In this document: in pieces, positions 36,621 to 46,352 of the stretch
How the letters are laid out: each line of letters opens with the position of its first letter
Numbering within the stretch: position 1 is the stretch's first letter
Assembly (NCBI RefSeq): GCF_027105055.1
Contig: NZ_CP114264.1
Location: 2,356,001 to 2,420,000, forward strand
Direction: 5' to 3'
DNA: 64,000 bases
Source of the DNA: Acinetobacter sp. TR3
Lineage (GTDB): Bacteria > Pseudomonadota > Gammaproteobacteria > Pseudomonadales > Moraxellaceae
The notes under the pieces: model-generated
What the model saw: only the letters and a program-made list of their open reading frames with translations
What the model was told of the DNA's origin: nothing
Databases searched by the model: none
Made by a program: the position numbers and the translations under genes

Positions 36621-37808
36621 ATGCAAAACGTAGATCTATTTTTCTTACTGCTCGGTGCAGTACTCGTATTAGCAATGCATGCAGGCTTTGCATTTTTAGA
36701 GCTTGGCACCGTACGCCACAAAAACCAAGTGAATGCGCTCAGTAAAATCCTTACTGATTTTGCAATTTCAGCAATCGCTTACTTTTTTGTGGGTTACTGG
36801 ATTGCCTATGGACAAAACTTTTTCCATGCAGGCAGTGCTTTAACAGCAGATCATGGTTATAACTTGATGCGCTGTTTCTTCTTACTCACCTTCGCAGCAG
36901 CGATTCCAGCAATTATTTCTGGCGGCATCGCAGAACGTGCCAAAATGCGTTCACAAGCAATCGCTACTTTAATTTTGGTTGCTTTAATCTATCCTTTCTT
37001 CGAAGGCATGATTTGGAATGGCAACTACGGCTTTCAAAAATGGTTAGAGACCTCTTTTGGTGCAAGTTTCCATGACTTTGCAGGTTCAGTCGTTGTGCAT
37101 GCAATGGGTGGCTGGATTGCATTAGCTGCAGTGATTTTACTTGGCGCGCGTCATGGTCGTTATAAGCATGATGGTCGTGTGAGTGCACATCCACCTTCAT
37201 CGATTCCATTCCTTGCTTTAGGCTCATGGATTTTAATTGTCGGCTGGTTTGGCTTTAATGTCATGAGCGCACAGCGCGTTGATGCCATTTCAGGATTAGT
37301 TGCGATTAACTCACTCATGGCAATGGTCGGCGGTACATTGACTGCAAACTTTATGGGTAAAGATGACCCTGGTTTCTTACACAATGGCCCACTTGCAGGT
37401 TTAGTTGCAATCTGTGCAGGCTCGGATATTGTGCATCCAATTGGTGCATTACTAATTGGTAGTGCCGCAGGCGGTATGTTTGTTTATCTATTTACTTATA
37501 CTCAGAACAAACTCAAAATCGACGATGTGCTTGGTGTATGGCCTTTGCATGGTGTGTGTGGTGCTTTCGGGGGTATCGCAGCAGGTATTTTTGGTCAACA
37601 AGCATTAGGTGGTTTAGGCGGTGTATCTATTATTTCGCAAATCATTGGAACTGGCTTAGGTATTATCATTGCACTTGTTGGTGGTTTTGTAATCTATGGT
37701 ATTTTGAAAGCCACAATTGGTATTCGCCTCTCTCAAGAAGATGAATATCGTGGTGCAGACCTTTCGATTCACAAGATTTCAGCCAATTCAGAAGAATCAA
37801 TGTTCTAA
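36621..37808 (+). CDS. amt: Ammonium transporter (Amt family)
   Basis: A 395-residue inner-membrane ammonium channel with 11 hydrophobic helices. Recognisable segments are GAVLVLAMHAGFAFLELGTV at the N-terminus, GSVVVHAMGGWIALAAVILL with the first pore His, and GVWPLHGVCGAFGGIAAG with the second. ATG at 36621 is chosen with GAG seven bases upstream; the in-frame TTG at 36609 is less likely. There is no signal peptide as in E. coli AmtB and no glnK next to it. A candidate sigma-54 promoter lies upstream. Confidence 0.95.
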   Translation: MQNVDLFFLLLGAVLVLAMHAGFAFLELGTVRHKNQVNALSKILTDFAISAIAYFFVGYWIAYGQNFFHAGSALTADHGYNLMRCFFLLTFAAAIPAIISGGIAERAKMRSQAIATLILVALIYPFFEGMIWNGNYGFQKWLETSFGASFHDFAGSVVVHAMGGWIALAAVILLGARHGRYKHDGRVSAHPPSSIPFLALGSWILIVGWFGFNVMSAQRVDAISGLVAINSLMAMVGGTLTANFMGKDDPGFLHNGPLAGLVAICAGSDIVHPIGALLIGSAAGGMFVYLFTYTQNKLKIDDVLGVWPLHGVCGAFGGIAAGIFGQQALGGLGGVSIISQIIGTGLGIIIALVGGFVIYGILKATIGIRLSQEDEYRGADLSIHKISANSEESMF

Positions 37809-37820
37809 ACTGTAATGTTT

Positions 37821-37846
37821 AAAGCGGCAATCAAGCCGCTTTTTTT
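37821..37846 (+). terminator. amt terminator
   Basis: The stem AAAGCGGC / GCCGCTTT with a 6-nt loop and a following T tract lies 12 bases after the stop. Confidence 0.9.
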
Positions 37847-37921
37847 ATGGATATTTAAGAGACAATTAAGCTTTAAAATATTAAATAGCAGCATGATTTT
37901 TCCGCCCAAACTGCATGCGCT

Positions 37922-38638
37922 ATGATCTTCAAAACCCGCTTTTTTTTACTCACAAGCTCTTTATTGTGCATCAGTTTTTTTATCCTGTTATTTCTGTTTC
38001 CCGTTGGCGGAGCAATAGATCTATATTTGATTCAACCATGGGTCGGAACTTTTGGTGAGTTTGCATTAAAAGGTGATTGGTATCTTGCAAAGCTAAATCA
38101 TACTTATGTCAAAAAAGTTTTAACTATTGTCTATGTAAGCTTTTTCCTACTGTGGATCGCTTCTTTTAAAATAGAAAAATTCAAAGCGAAACGTTGGCAG
38201 TATGGCTATATGTTTTGGGTCAGTATGTTATGTACATGCATTATTGGTCTAATGAAAGCACAAGCTGCTCACGCTTGCCCATGGGATATGACCCATAAGA
38301 CTGTCACAGGTTTTATTTGGGATTTTTCAGCAACTGCTGGACATTGTTTTCCAGGTGGTCATGCAAGTACAGGTTTTGCCTTAGTTACAGGCTATTTTCT
38401 TTATCGCCTCGATCAGCGTAAAAGAGCTTGGTTTTATTTATTTGCAGGTGTATTACTTGGCTTCGCAATGGGCTGGGCACAAATGATGCGTGGTGCACAT
38501 TTCCTCAGTCATAATTTATGGACAGCTTGGTTTTGCTTTGCTATCAATGTTGTGGTCTATATGATCACGTATAAACGTCATTTAGCTCATGCAGCGGCTA
38601 ATTCTGTAACGCAAATGAGTCCTGATATGATAAAGTGA
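37922..38638 (+). CDS. PAP2-family membrane phosphatase
   Basis: A 238-residue inner-membrane phosphatase with about six hydrophobic helices. The PAP2 motifs are divergent: KAQAAHACPWD in the first, GHCFPGGHASTGF in the second, and RGAHFLSHNLWTAW in the third, with the expected His and Arg residues. This form resembles phosphatases that act on lipid A or on polyprenyl phosphates. A kinase-like gene follows after about 60 bases and pmrCAB is convergent, so a role in lipid A phosphate status is plausible but inferred. Confidence 0.85.
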   Translation: MIFKTRFFLLTSSLLCISFFILLFLFPVGGAIDLYLIQPWVGTFGEFALKGDWYLAKLNHTYVKKVLTIVYVSFFLLWIASFKIEKFKAKRWQYGYMFWVSMLCTCIIGLMKAQAAHACPWDMTHKTVTGFIWDFSATAGHCFPGGHASTGFALVTGYFLYRLDQRKRAWFYLFAGVLLGFAMGWAQMMRGAHFLSHNLWTAWFCFAINVVVYMITYKRHLAHAAANSVTQMSPDMIK

Positions 38639-38700
38639 AGCTCTACTCGCATGGGCTTCATGCATGATCACGATATTCACTTAGGTACTGTTTGCTGCTG

Positions 38701-39504
38701 ATGGATGACTTTCAAAATTTCTTAGAAACCACTTTAACTAAGCAACAATCTTCCATTCAAGCCTATGATCTAGGTTCTCATAAAGTATGGTTAAAGAAAG
38801 CATCTGAACGTCACGGTTTATGGCTTTACACGCCATTGAAGTGGTTAGCAAAAATATTTAATTTAGGCGCAATTACTCCAGTTCCAAATCAAGGTGGTTC
38901 TGCTGCAATTGAATGTGAATACAATCGGATTCAAACACTCAAATCTTTAGGTGTTTCTACATCGAATGTTCTTGCAGTTTCAAAAAAAGGAATTTTGCTT
39001 GAAGACATCGGATCACAACATCAAAGTAGCGTCTCACAACTAGATCAAGCATTGGCTTGTCAAAAAGATATTCTTTCAAAATCATTATTATTTAGCCAAG
39101 CTATTCAAGCTATTCAAGCTATTCATACTAAACAAGGCTATTTAAGCGAAGCATTCGCTCGCAACATTCTTGTCGACCAAAATCATCAGTTTAGTTTTAT
39201 TGATTTTGAAACTGACCCGCATGAAGTCCTGAGTTTACATGATTGTTTTGTTCGTGACTGGTTGCTATTTATTTTTTCTACAGCCTATCATTTTGAATTT
39301 GAACAATTAGCTGATGCTAGCCAAATCCTTTATCGTGCATTACTTGCCGAACCACAAGTATATAGTGACATTTGTAAAGTTGGGAAACGCTTAAAATGGG
39401 TTCTGAATTTTAATATTAGCAAAGTGGGCAATGATGGCAAACGTATCCAAAAATGCGTTTTATTCTTACGTTATTTAAAAGAGCAATCAGAAAAAAATAC
39501 GTAA
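38701..39504 (+). CDS. Bud32/RIO-like kinase-fold protein (LPS-kinase-like)
   Basis: A 267-residue cytosolic protein with a small kinase fold. HKVWLKKA supplies a nucleotide-binding lysine, and HTKQGYLSEAFARNILVDQ then FSFIDFETDPHE supply the catalytic-loop Asn and the DFE-type metal-binding Asp; the usual catalytic HxD Asp is not evident. The family is annotated variously as serine/threonine kinase or lipopolysaccharide core heptose kinase. It lies 62 bases after the PAP2 gene in the same direction. A three-copy 9-bp tandem repeat (39097-39123) encodes QAI repeats. The phosphate acceptor is unknown. Confidence 0.7.
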   Translation: MDDFQNFLETTLTKQQSSIQAYDLGSHKVWLKKASERHGLWLYTPLKWLAKIFNLGAITPVPNQGGSAAIECEYNRIQTLKSLGVSTSNVLAVSKKGILLEDIGSQHQSSVSQLDQALACQKDILSKSLLFSQAIQAIQAIHTKQGYLSEAFARNILVDQNHQFSFIDFETDPHEVLSLHDCFVRDWLLFIFSTAYHFEFEQLADASQILYRALLAEPQVYSDICKVGKRLKWVLNFNISKVGNDGKRIQKCVLFLRYLKEQSEKNT

Positions 39505-39549
39505 TTTTCAAATAGTCCTTCAATACAAATGCAGTGCTTAATGTCACGA

Positions 39550-40875
39550 TTAAAGTTTTTTAGGTAAGCGAACTAAAACTGAGAGTCCTCCTAGATCAAG
39601 ACTTCGAGATAGGACTAGGCTTCCCCCAAGTCGCTGCGTGGCTTTATCGACAATTGAAAGTCCGAGACCACTGCCCACTTCTAAATGATGGTGCACTCGA
39701 TAAAAACGTTTTAGAACTTTATCGTATTGTTCAGCATCAATACCGACACCGCTATCTTCAATTTGAATACAAGCAAAATCGTCACTGTCACTGTAAACCG
39801 AAATGTTAATAATGCCTTGATCTGGCGTGTACTTAATCGCGTTATCAATCAGATTAAAAATAATTGAATGTACAGTTGATTCAAGGCTTTGCATTTCTAT
39901 CAAATCGTTACGTTCAAAACCCAAGTCAATTTCTTTTTGCATTGCAAGATTAACAAGCTGTTCAACGCAATTGAGTGCGACATCATTAAGACAAAATTGC
40001 GTATTCGGTTCTATCAGACTTAATGCAACATCTTGTTTTGCTAAAGCTAAAAGCTGCGTCACCAAATGCTGAATACGCGCTAAGCCTTTACTCAAATTTT
40101 GCAATGCTTCATGTTCAGGAAATTGGCTAATCAGGATCTTGGTCTGTAAATTGAGTGCAGTGACGGGTGTTCGTAATTCATGTGCCGCATCTGCTATAAA
40201 CTGTTTTTGCTCGGTTTGAGCATGTTGAATTCGTTCAAATAAATGATTCATCTCTTCAATGGTTGGGATCAACTCTTGAGGATAATCATTGCCATCAATG
40301 GGCGCTAAACCATCTGAATCACGTCGCTTTAATTCTGTTTTGAAATCGTCGAGAGGTTTTAAACTCAAACGAATGATAAAGGCTAAAACTACAATCGCAA
40401 AAGGCAATAAAATGATATAGGGAACAAACATACTCCCTGCCAATTCCCAAGCAAATGATTGGCGAACATCTTCCTGCTGACTAACTTGTATTTGATAGTC
40501 TTTTAAAGGAATGACGTAGACACGCCATTTGCCTTGTGGCGTTTCTTGGCTATAAAAACCCGCTTGTTTTACAGGCGGAATGAGTAAGTGTGTTTGATGC
40601 CATAAATGACTTTGATCTTTATAAGCCCAAATATCAACCAGCAAATCTTCTTCGTGATATGTGCGATGCAGTTCAACTTTACTCGCAACACTCGTTAAAG
40701 GCTGAGCTGTCGAACGCTCAGCCATATATTGCATTTGTGTATCAAGAATCTCATCAACTTCATGTAAAGCTGTTTTATAAGCGGTAAAGATTAATAAACA
40801 TCCAAGCAGTAAACTAAAGACCGAAGTTCCCCAAATCAGTCTTTTTTTCAGTGAGTATTGCTTAGATATTTTCAT
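39550..40875 (-). CDS. pmrB: Sensor histidine kinase PmrB
   Basis: The inner-membrane sensor that phosphorylates PmrA in response to low pH, iron or polymyxin-type stress; mutations in it cause colistin resistance in Acinetobacter. The 441 residues have TM1 near 12-32, a periplasmic loop to about 155, TM2 near 160-185 and HAMP. The phosphoacceptor lies in FIADAAHELRTPVTAL. The ATP-binding boxes are NLIDNAIKYTPD, then DSGVGI, then GSGLGLSIVDKATQ. It is six bases after pmrA in the pmrCAB operon. Confidence 0.94.
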   Translation of the reverse strand: MKISKQYSLKKRLIWGTSVFSLLLGCLLIFTAYKTALHEVDEILDTQMQYMAERSTAQPLTSVASKVELHRTYHEEDLLVDIWAYKDQSHLWHQTHLLIPPVKQAGFYSQETPQGKWRVYVIPLKDYQIQVSQQEDVRQSFAWELAGSMFVPYIILLPFAIVVLAFIIRLSLKPLDDFKTELKRRDSDGLAPIDGNDYPQELIPTIEEMNHLFERIQHAQTEQKQFIADAAHELRTPVTALNLQTKILISQFPEHEALQNLSKGLARIQHLVTQLLALAKQDVALSLIEPNTQFCLNDVALNCVEQLVNLAMQKEIDLGFERNDLIEMQSLESTVHSIIFNLIDNAIKYTPDQGIINISVYSDSDDFACIQIEDSGVGIDAEQYDKVLKRFYRVHHHLEVGSGLGLSIVDKATQRLGGSLVLSRSLDLGGLSVLVRLPKKL

Positions 40876-40881
40876 AAATAT

Positions 40882-41559
40882 TTATGATTGTCCCAGTCGG
40901 TAACCCAAACCACGGATGGTTCGAATAAAATCTTTACCTAGTTTTGCACGTAAGTGATGTACATAAACCTCTATGGTATTACTGGTCACCTCACTATCAA
41001 AATCATAAAGCTTATCTTCAAGATTTGCTTTGGAGAAGATTTTATTTGGATGGCTCACAAGCGGAATTAAAATTGCCCATTCACGGTTTGATAACTCAAT
41101 CTGTTGCCCTTTGAAAGTCGCCAAATGCTGCTCGACATCAAGAACCAAATCACCATTTTTCAATAACTGCGATTGATTTTTAAGTTGTGCTGTTTCTGCA
41201 TGACCTCGACGTAATAGTGCATTAATTCGTGCCAATAACTCATCGAACTCATAAGGTTTAATCAAGTAATCATCTGCCCCCTGATTTAACCCATCTACAC
41301 GATTTTGTAATTGATCCCTTGCTGAGATAATCAGTACAGGAAGTGAGCTACGCTGACGGATTTGTCTCAATACCTGCATACCATCCATCATGGGTAAACC
41401 TAAATCAAGCAAAACTAAATCAAAATTATGCTTTGCTAATAAGGACAGCCCATCTACGCCATTATTGACCCACTCTACCTCGAATTGATGGTAGCGCAAC
41501 AGAGTCAATGTTGACTCTGCAATCATAAAATCATCTTCGATCATCAAGATTTTGGTCAT
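40882..41559 (-). CDS. pmrA: Response regulator PmrA
   Basis: An OmpR-type transcription factor of 225 residues that activates pmrCAB. The receiver domain starts MTKILMIEDDFMIAEST; the phosphorylated Asp lies in FDLVLLDLGLPMMDGM and the conserved Lys in DDYLIKPYEFDELLAR. The C-terminal winged helix ends TIRGLGYRLGQS. It lies 14 bases after pmrC and six before pmrB, so the three genes share a transcript. Confidence 0.96.
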   Translation of the reverse strand: MTKILMIEDDFMIAESTLTLLRYHQFEVEWVNNGVDGLSLLAKHNFDLVLLDLGLPMMDGMQVLRQIRQRSSLPVLIISARDQLQNRVDGLNQGADDYLIKPYEFDELLARINALLRRGHAETAQLKNQSQLLKNGDLVLDVEQHLATFKGQQIELSNREWAILIPLVSHPNKIFSKANLEDKLYDFDSEVTSNTIEVYVHHLRAKLGKDFIRTIRGLGYRLGQS

Positions 41560-41573
41560 GACTTTATCTCACC

Positions 41574-43214
41574 TTATGGGTTGGAACATGTCGCTAACAT
41601 GTCATTTTTAGGGTCAATCACCTTGGTTTTGACATCAAGTAAACTCAACATCGTCGGAAACAAATTGTCTTGACTCAATTCACTCTTATTTTGCTTCGCT
41701 AAACATTTCATTTGTTCTGGAGCTTGTTTTTTCCAAAGATCGGAGAACCACATAAACATTGGAACATGGGTTTGTTGAGTCGGGGCAATTGCATAGGGTG
41801 CTCCATGTAAATACATGCCACTTTCACCTGTTGATTCACCGTGATCCGATAAATACCACAAGCCTGCTTCGTGCTGTGTTTGGCCTTTTAACGTTTCAAT
41901 CAATGAGTCCAAAACATAATCCGTATAAAGCAAGGTATTATCATAACTATTCACAAGTGCATCACGCGAACAACCTTGAATCGCATTGGTATCACATGTT
42001 GGTTTAAAAACTTTAAATTCTGCAGGAATACGTTTGTAATAGGCTGGACCATGGCTACCCATTTGATGTAGTACCACTAAGCGTGGACGCGTATCATCTT
42101 TAGGAATTGTTGCAAGATATGCTTTCAAGCTATCAATTAAAATATCATCAAAACACTCTTCATCTTTACACCATTTCTTTTGAATTGGCTCTGGAATCTT
42201 AAATTGTTCAACTCGATCACAAGTTCCCTTACAACCAGAATTATTATCAATCCATGTCACTTGATAACCTGCACGTTTTGCAATATCGAGTAGACCTTCA
42301 CGATGACTTGCAAGTCGTTCATCATATTCTTTACGTGGCATACCAGAGAACATGCATGGTACGGAGACAGCTGTCGCTGTGCCACAAGAACTCACTTGAG
42401 CAAAATTAATTAAATCCTGTTTCGCAAGCTTCGGATTGGTATTCTTAGCGTAACCATTCAAAGAAAAGTTTTCTGCACGTGCCGTCTCACCCACCACTAA
42501 AACCATCAATTTGGGTAAAGCAGCAACATCTGCTTTCTGCATTGAAGCATCTTCACCATAAGTCAATAATGGTAAGTTTTCTTTAGGTGCTTTCTTCTTA
42601 TAATATGAAGCAAATGAAGCAATCATATTTTGCGGTGAGATCATTCCCTTCAAATCACGGTTTTCACGGAATATCGCTGCAAAATCAACGTAAAAAACAA
42701 ACAATAATCCACCAACCAAAGCCAATGAAACAATTGAAGCAATCACTTTTTTTACAATTTGACGCAGGATTGGTTCAGGCTTTAACTTCACCATCAAAAT
42801 TGCAATGATGGGAAGCACTGTCATTCCTAATGTCCATACAACCAAATGCCAAGACCATGTATCACGTGCTTCAGCAACATCTGTTTGCATTAAATTTTGC
42901 ACTTGATCTGATGTAATTAAAACACCAAGTGTATTCACAGTATATGAAGCAAAGCCACCAATAAAAACTAAAGCGATGGCTATTGGTTTTGCTGTCCATT
43001 TCCAGTTAAAAAGCTGAAAAATAAAATGATAAGCTGCAACAACTACAATGACGGATGCTGCGACAAACATTCCCGCTTTTATGCCAGTATAAGGCGTAAG
43101 CGATTGGATTTTTTCATAAAAAGCAAAGTTAAGAAAAATACCTAGCCATATTGCAAGCAATAGATTAAATGCAAACAAGGATATCGATTTGGTCTTGAGT
43201 TTCTGTAGGAACAT
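41574..43214 (-). CDS. pmrC: Lipid A phosphoethanolamine transferase PmrC (EptA)
   Basis: An inner-membrane enzyme that adds phosphoethanolamine to lipid A phosphates at the periplasmic face, lowering polymyxin binding. The 546 residues comprise five N-terminal helices (to about 190) and a sulfatase-fold catalytic domain. VVGETARAENFSLNGYAKNT holds the zinc Glu, SCGTATAVSVPCMFSG holds the catalytic Thr, and LSDHGESTGESGMYLHGAP holds the zinc Asp and His. Paired cysteines stabilise the domain. ATG at 43214 is used. It leads the pmrCAB operon. Confidence 0.95.
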   Translation of the reverse strand: MFLQKLKTKSISLFAFNLLLAIWLGIFLNFAFYEKIQSLTPYTGIKAGMFVAASVIVVVAAYHFIFQLFNWKWTAKPIAIALVFIGGFASYTVNTLGVLITSDQVQNLMQTDVAEARDTWSWHLVVWTLGMTVLPIIAILMVKLKPEPILRQIVKKVIASIVSLALVGGLLFVFYVDFAAIFRENRDLKGMISPQNMIASFASYYKKKAPKENLPLLTYGEDASMQKADVAALPKLMVLVVGETARAENFSLNGYAKNTNPKLAKQDLINFAQVSSCGTATAVSVPCMFSGMPRKEYDERLASHREGLLDIAKRAGYQVTWIDNNSGCKGTCDRVEQFKIPEPIQKKWCKDEECFDDILIDSLKAYLATIPKDDTRPRLVVLHQMGSHGPAYYKRIPAEFKVFKPTCDTNAIQGCSRDALVNSYDNTLLYTDYVLDSLIETLKGQTQHEAGLWYLSDHGESTGESGMYLHGAPYAIAPTQQTHVPMFMWFSDLWKKQAPEQMKCLAKQNKSELSQDNLFPTMLSLLDVKTKVIDPKNDMLATCSNP

Positions 43215-43468
43215 GATCTTCACAGTCTGAAAATAGATTTCTTAACTTGCTTAAGATAAGAATAAAAACTTAAAAATGACTTAAACTAAATAATTGAGAG
43301 TTAACAAAACAATGGATCTATATCTAGGCATCAAAGCATATGTCAAAATAATTCATTCCAAAACAATGAATTCCATTTACTTTTCATCTAACATTTGTCT
43401 TAATGTTATTGTCGAAAATCATTTTATTCAGTTAAATGATTATATTACAACATAATAAAATAGAAATA

Positions 43469-43505
43469 AAAAACACCCCCTAAGTCAAACTTAGGGGGTG
43501 TTTTT
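43469..43505 (-). terminator. Strong porin terminator
   Basis: A 16-bp perfect stem AAAAACACCCCCTAAG / CTTAGGGGGTGTTTTT with a 5-nt loop lies 12 bases beyond the porin stop. T tracts on both strands could also insulate pmrC. Confidence 0.95.
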
Positions 43506-43517
43506 AGATACGAGATA

Positions 43518-44624
43518 TTAGAATTTAAATTCTAAACCTAATCCTGCTACAGGTTGCTTATCTTTTTTGTCCGCTTGTTCAAGCGTTAGATAACCCGCAT
43601 AACCGTATGTTTTAACTTGTTTGCTAAATGCATAGTCAGCACCAGCAATCACTTGTTTGGCTTTAAAATCTGCCGTGTTGTTTTTAAAACTGGTATCATT
43701 TTGGCTATATTGACCTTTTACCGTCCAATTTTTTGCTTGCGGAATATTATATTCAGCACCAATTAACCAACCTTGAGTATCATCAATATTTTCAGATCCG
43801 GCAGCATTGCCTGATGCTTTTTCTACTTCCGAAGTTTGATAAAGAGCTTTTAATGCAAGCCCTTCAATAGGGGTAACTTTACCAATAACTCGAAGAGTAT
43901 TTGCTGCAGCCAATAATTGATCACCAGCAATCACTTTTTCAGCAGCATTTAAAAAGCCACGACCTAAGAAGTTACTTGGAATTGCTTTGTCATAACCAAT
44001 ACCCGCCACGAGTAATGGATTTTCATAAGTAACAGATGCAGACCATGCATCACCTAAGCCACGACCAGCAACTTTCGCACCACCACTTGTCGCTTTGATG
44101 CCAGATGATTCACCCGTAGCAAGTAATGCGTTAAATTTAAATGCACCATCTAGTAATTTAACGGCTGGAGATTCATAAATCACCGTATTATCGATACGGT
44201 TTTCGCCAGTGAAAATACCACCAATATCAGCTTTATTCCCTACATAGTTATTGAATGTATCAACGACACTTGATAATTGCTTTACAGGCGTATCATGCTT
44301 ACCAATCTTAACTGTACCTAATTGGCTGTCTTTTAAACCAATAAAACGGTTACGTTGGCTCCAATCAGTGGTGTCACCATCAGCACTTAAACCCCATTCT
44401 GCAGCATATACAGCGCTTAAACGATCGGTTAGTTTTTCATCACCCTTAATTCCAATAAACGAACTATTTGAGCTAATCTCCCAGACATCTTTATTTCCAA
44501 TCGTTGCATTTTTTTCTGGTAAATAATCAACACTGGCATCAATTTCACCATAGATTGTTGGTGCTGCAAATGTTGAAGTTGCGAGTAAACCAAGCACTGC
44601 TGCTGTTACAATTTTGATTTTCAT
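43518..44624 (-). CDS. Gram-negative general porin (Porin_4 / OmpP-type)
   Basis: A 368-residue outer-membrane beta-barrel. The signal peptide is MKIKIVTAAVLGLLATSTFA, cleaved near residue 20, followed by APTIYGEIDASVDY as the first strand. The tract SSFIGIKGDEKLTDRLSAVY and RNRFIGLKDSQLGTVKIG is the porin hallmark. The last residue is Phe (LEFKF), the barrel-assembly signal. A strong AGGA precedes the ATG. It probably allows diffusion of small solutes; substrate preference unknown. Confidence 0.92.
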   Translation of the reverse strand: MKIKIVTAAVLGLLATSTFAAPTIYGEIDASVDYLPEKNATIGNKDVWEISSNSSFIGIKGDEKLTDRLSAVYAAEWGLSADGDTTDWSQRNRFIGLKDSQLGTVKIGKHDTPVKQLSSVVDTFNNYVGNKADIGGIFTGENRIDNTVIYESPAVKLLDGAFKFNALLATGESSGIKATSGGAKVAGRGLGDAWSASVTYENPLLVAGIGYDKAIPSNFLGRGFLNAAEKVIAGDQLLAAANTLRVIGKVTPIEGLALKALYQTSEVEKASGNAAGSENIDDTQGWLIGAEYNIPQAKNWTVKGQYSQNDTSFKNNTADFKAKQVIAGADYAFSKQVKTYGYAGYLTLEQADKKDKQPVAGLGLEFKF

Positions 44625-44960
44625 TGTTTACGTCCTAGCTAAATTTGTAACAAATCCTACACATTAACTTTATATGACAAAACGATTAAAATCTTATTTA
44701 TTTATTCTATTTTCGACTAAAGTTTAATTTTTACACACATCAATTACACTTTATGAATTCTATAAAAAATATTTTTTTATTAATAAATTTCAATGAATTA
44801 AACAATATTCTCAAAAACACTATTCTATAAAAAATACTTACACGCAATCACGAGACTTTGAGCTAAAACAATAAACTTTGCGGATGAACCAATATAAAAA
44901 CCATCATTTATATTTCAAAATTAAGAAATATTAAAAGAAATTTGTAATAAAAATTTGTTT
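44625..44960. other. AT-rich intergenic region between porin and AmpG-like genes (336 bp)
   Basis: The stretch is strongly AT-rich and holds the porin leader and promoter. I see no reading frame, RNA gene or clear hairpin in it. Confidence 0.5.
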
Positions 44961-46208
44961 TCATCTTGTATTTTCTTTCCAATAGAAAATCGGGAATAGA
45001 CTCAAAATAGCAATCATACAAATCAAACATAAGTAACGATAATATCCAATTGCATCAGCCAAAATTCCACTTCCTAAGTAGAGTAAACCACTCATCGTAG
45101 CCATAATTGATACCTGAAAAGTAAAATCTGTACCTGCAAATGCTTTGCGACTGTACTGCATAATCAAAGTTAAGATGACCACCAATAACATTGCTGAACA
45201 TGCATCTTCAAATGCATTGACGATATATAACCAAAATGGCGTAATCTGCTGATTAGTTTCATACCCATAAGCAATACCAGTATAAGCAACTAAACTGATA
45301 ATCTTCAGAATTGAAAAAGTAATTAAACATCGTATTCTGGAAAAATGTTTTAATAAAAGCCCAGCAACACCTGCTCCTAGTAGCGCTGCCATGGCACCAA
45401 AAATAGTAATAAAAACGCCTATTTGGGTGTAATTTAGACCCATATCGACCATCAAAGGTTTTAATAATGGTCCTGCCAAACCATCAGCAACTTTAAAGCT
45501 CAATAAGACTATCAACCACGTTTTTAACTCTTGAGAAGATGTAAAATAAGTAAGATATTTTTTAATTGATTGGCTAAATGAAATCGAAGAAGTTGTCTGC
45601 GCGCTATTTGTAAAATCATGCCTAGGCTCTCGATAAAACAAAATAGGTATGGTATTCAAAAAAACTAGCCCAGCTAAAACTAAAAAAGTTTTCTGCCAGT
45701 CCAACCAATCTAAACACCAAAGCACTACTCCACCACCCACAATAAATCCTAAACGTGAACCAATCACTTGAAATGTATTGCCCCAATGCTGTTGATCCTG
45801 TTTGAGTAAATTGACAGCTAAAGCATCAGTGGCAATATCTTGTGTCGCACCAGTGAAATTCATTAAAAAAAGTAGAGCAAAGAAAATAAATAAATAACTG
45901 GGTTGATCAAGTGCTTGAATAGGGAAAAATGACAAAATAACCAAAATAAAAACACTCGATAATTGCATCGGAATAATCCAACTACGGTAGTGCCCTAAAC
46001 GAGAAAGCGCAAAACGGTCAACATAAGTTGCCCAAAAGATTTTGATCGACCAAGGCAGCATCAGTAAACCAAAACCACCGATATGTGCTAAAGAGACACC
46101 TTGTGCTCTTAAAATTACGGGTAAGGCATGGGTCATGAAACCTACTGGTAATCCCTGTGCCCAATATAGAGAAAACAATAAAATGTAAATCTGTCGAAGA
46201 TTAAGCAT
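44961..46208 (-). CDS. AmpG-like MFS transporter (muropeptide permease family)
   Basis: A 415-residue major-facilitator protein with 12 hydrophobic helices. The N-terminal segment YWAQGLPVGFMTHALPVIL and PWSIKIFWATYVDRFALSRL resemble AmpG, which imports anhydromuropeptides and so links cell-wall recycling with AmpC induction. The later NFTGATQDIATDALAVNLL motif is also AmpG-like. No second AmpG is visible in the window, so whether it is the muropeptide permease or a related solute carrier is undecided. Confidence 0.78.
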   Translation of the reverse strand: MLNLRQIYILLFSLYWAQGLPVGFMTHALPVILRAQGVSLAHIGGFGLLMLPWSIKIFWATYVDRFALSRLGHYRSWIIPMQLSSVFILVILSFFPIQALDQPSYLFIFFALLFLMNFTGATQDIATDALAVNLLKQDQQHWGNTFQVIGSRLGFIVGGGVVLWCLDWLDWQKTFLVLAGLVFLNTIPILFYREPRHDFTNSAQTTSSISFSQSIKKYLTYFTSSQELKTWLIVLLSFKVADGLAGPLLKPLMVDMGLNYTQIGVFITIFGAMAALLGAGVAGLLLKHFSRIRCLITFSILKIISLVAYTGIAYGYETNQQITPFWLYIVNAFEDACSAMLLVVILTLIMQYSRKAFAGTDFTFQVSIMATMSGLLYLGSGILADAIGYYRYLCLICMIAILSLFPIFYWKENTR

Positions 46209-46352
46209 TTAGAGTTTTCCAGAGCAATAAAAGAGAGAACTCAAGTATCCAATCCTTTCATTGATCTGGCAATAAAATCTTAGTTTTTGCCAATGCGAGA
46301 CCTGTCATGAGCGTTTAACATAAATGGTAGTTGTCATCGTATTTACAGATTT

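Noticed and set aside
43215-43517. A possible small gene between pmrC and the porin
   Set aside because: No open frame with a ribosome binding site was found; the segment contains only leader sequence and the porin terminator.
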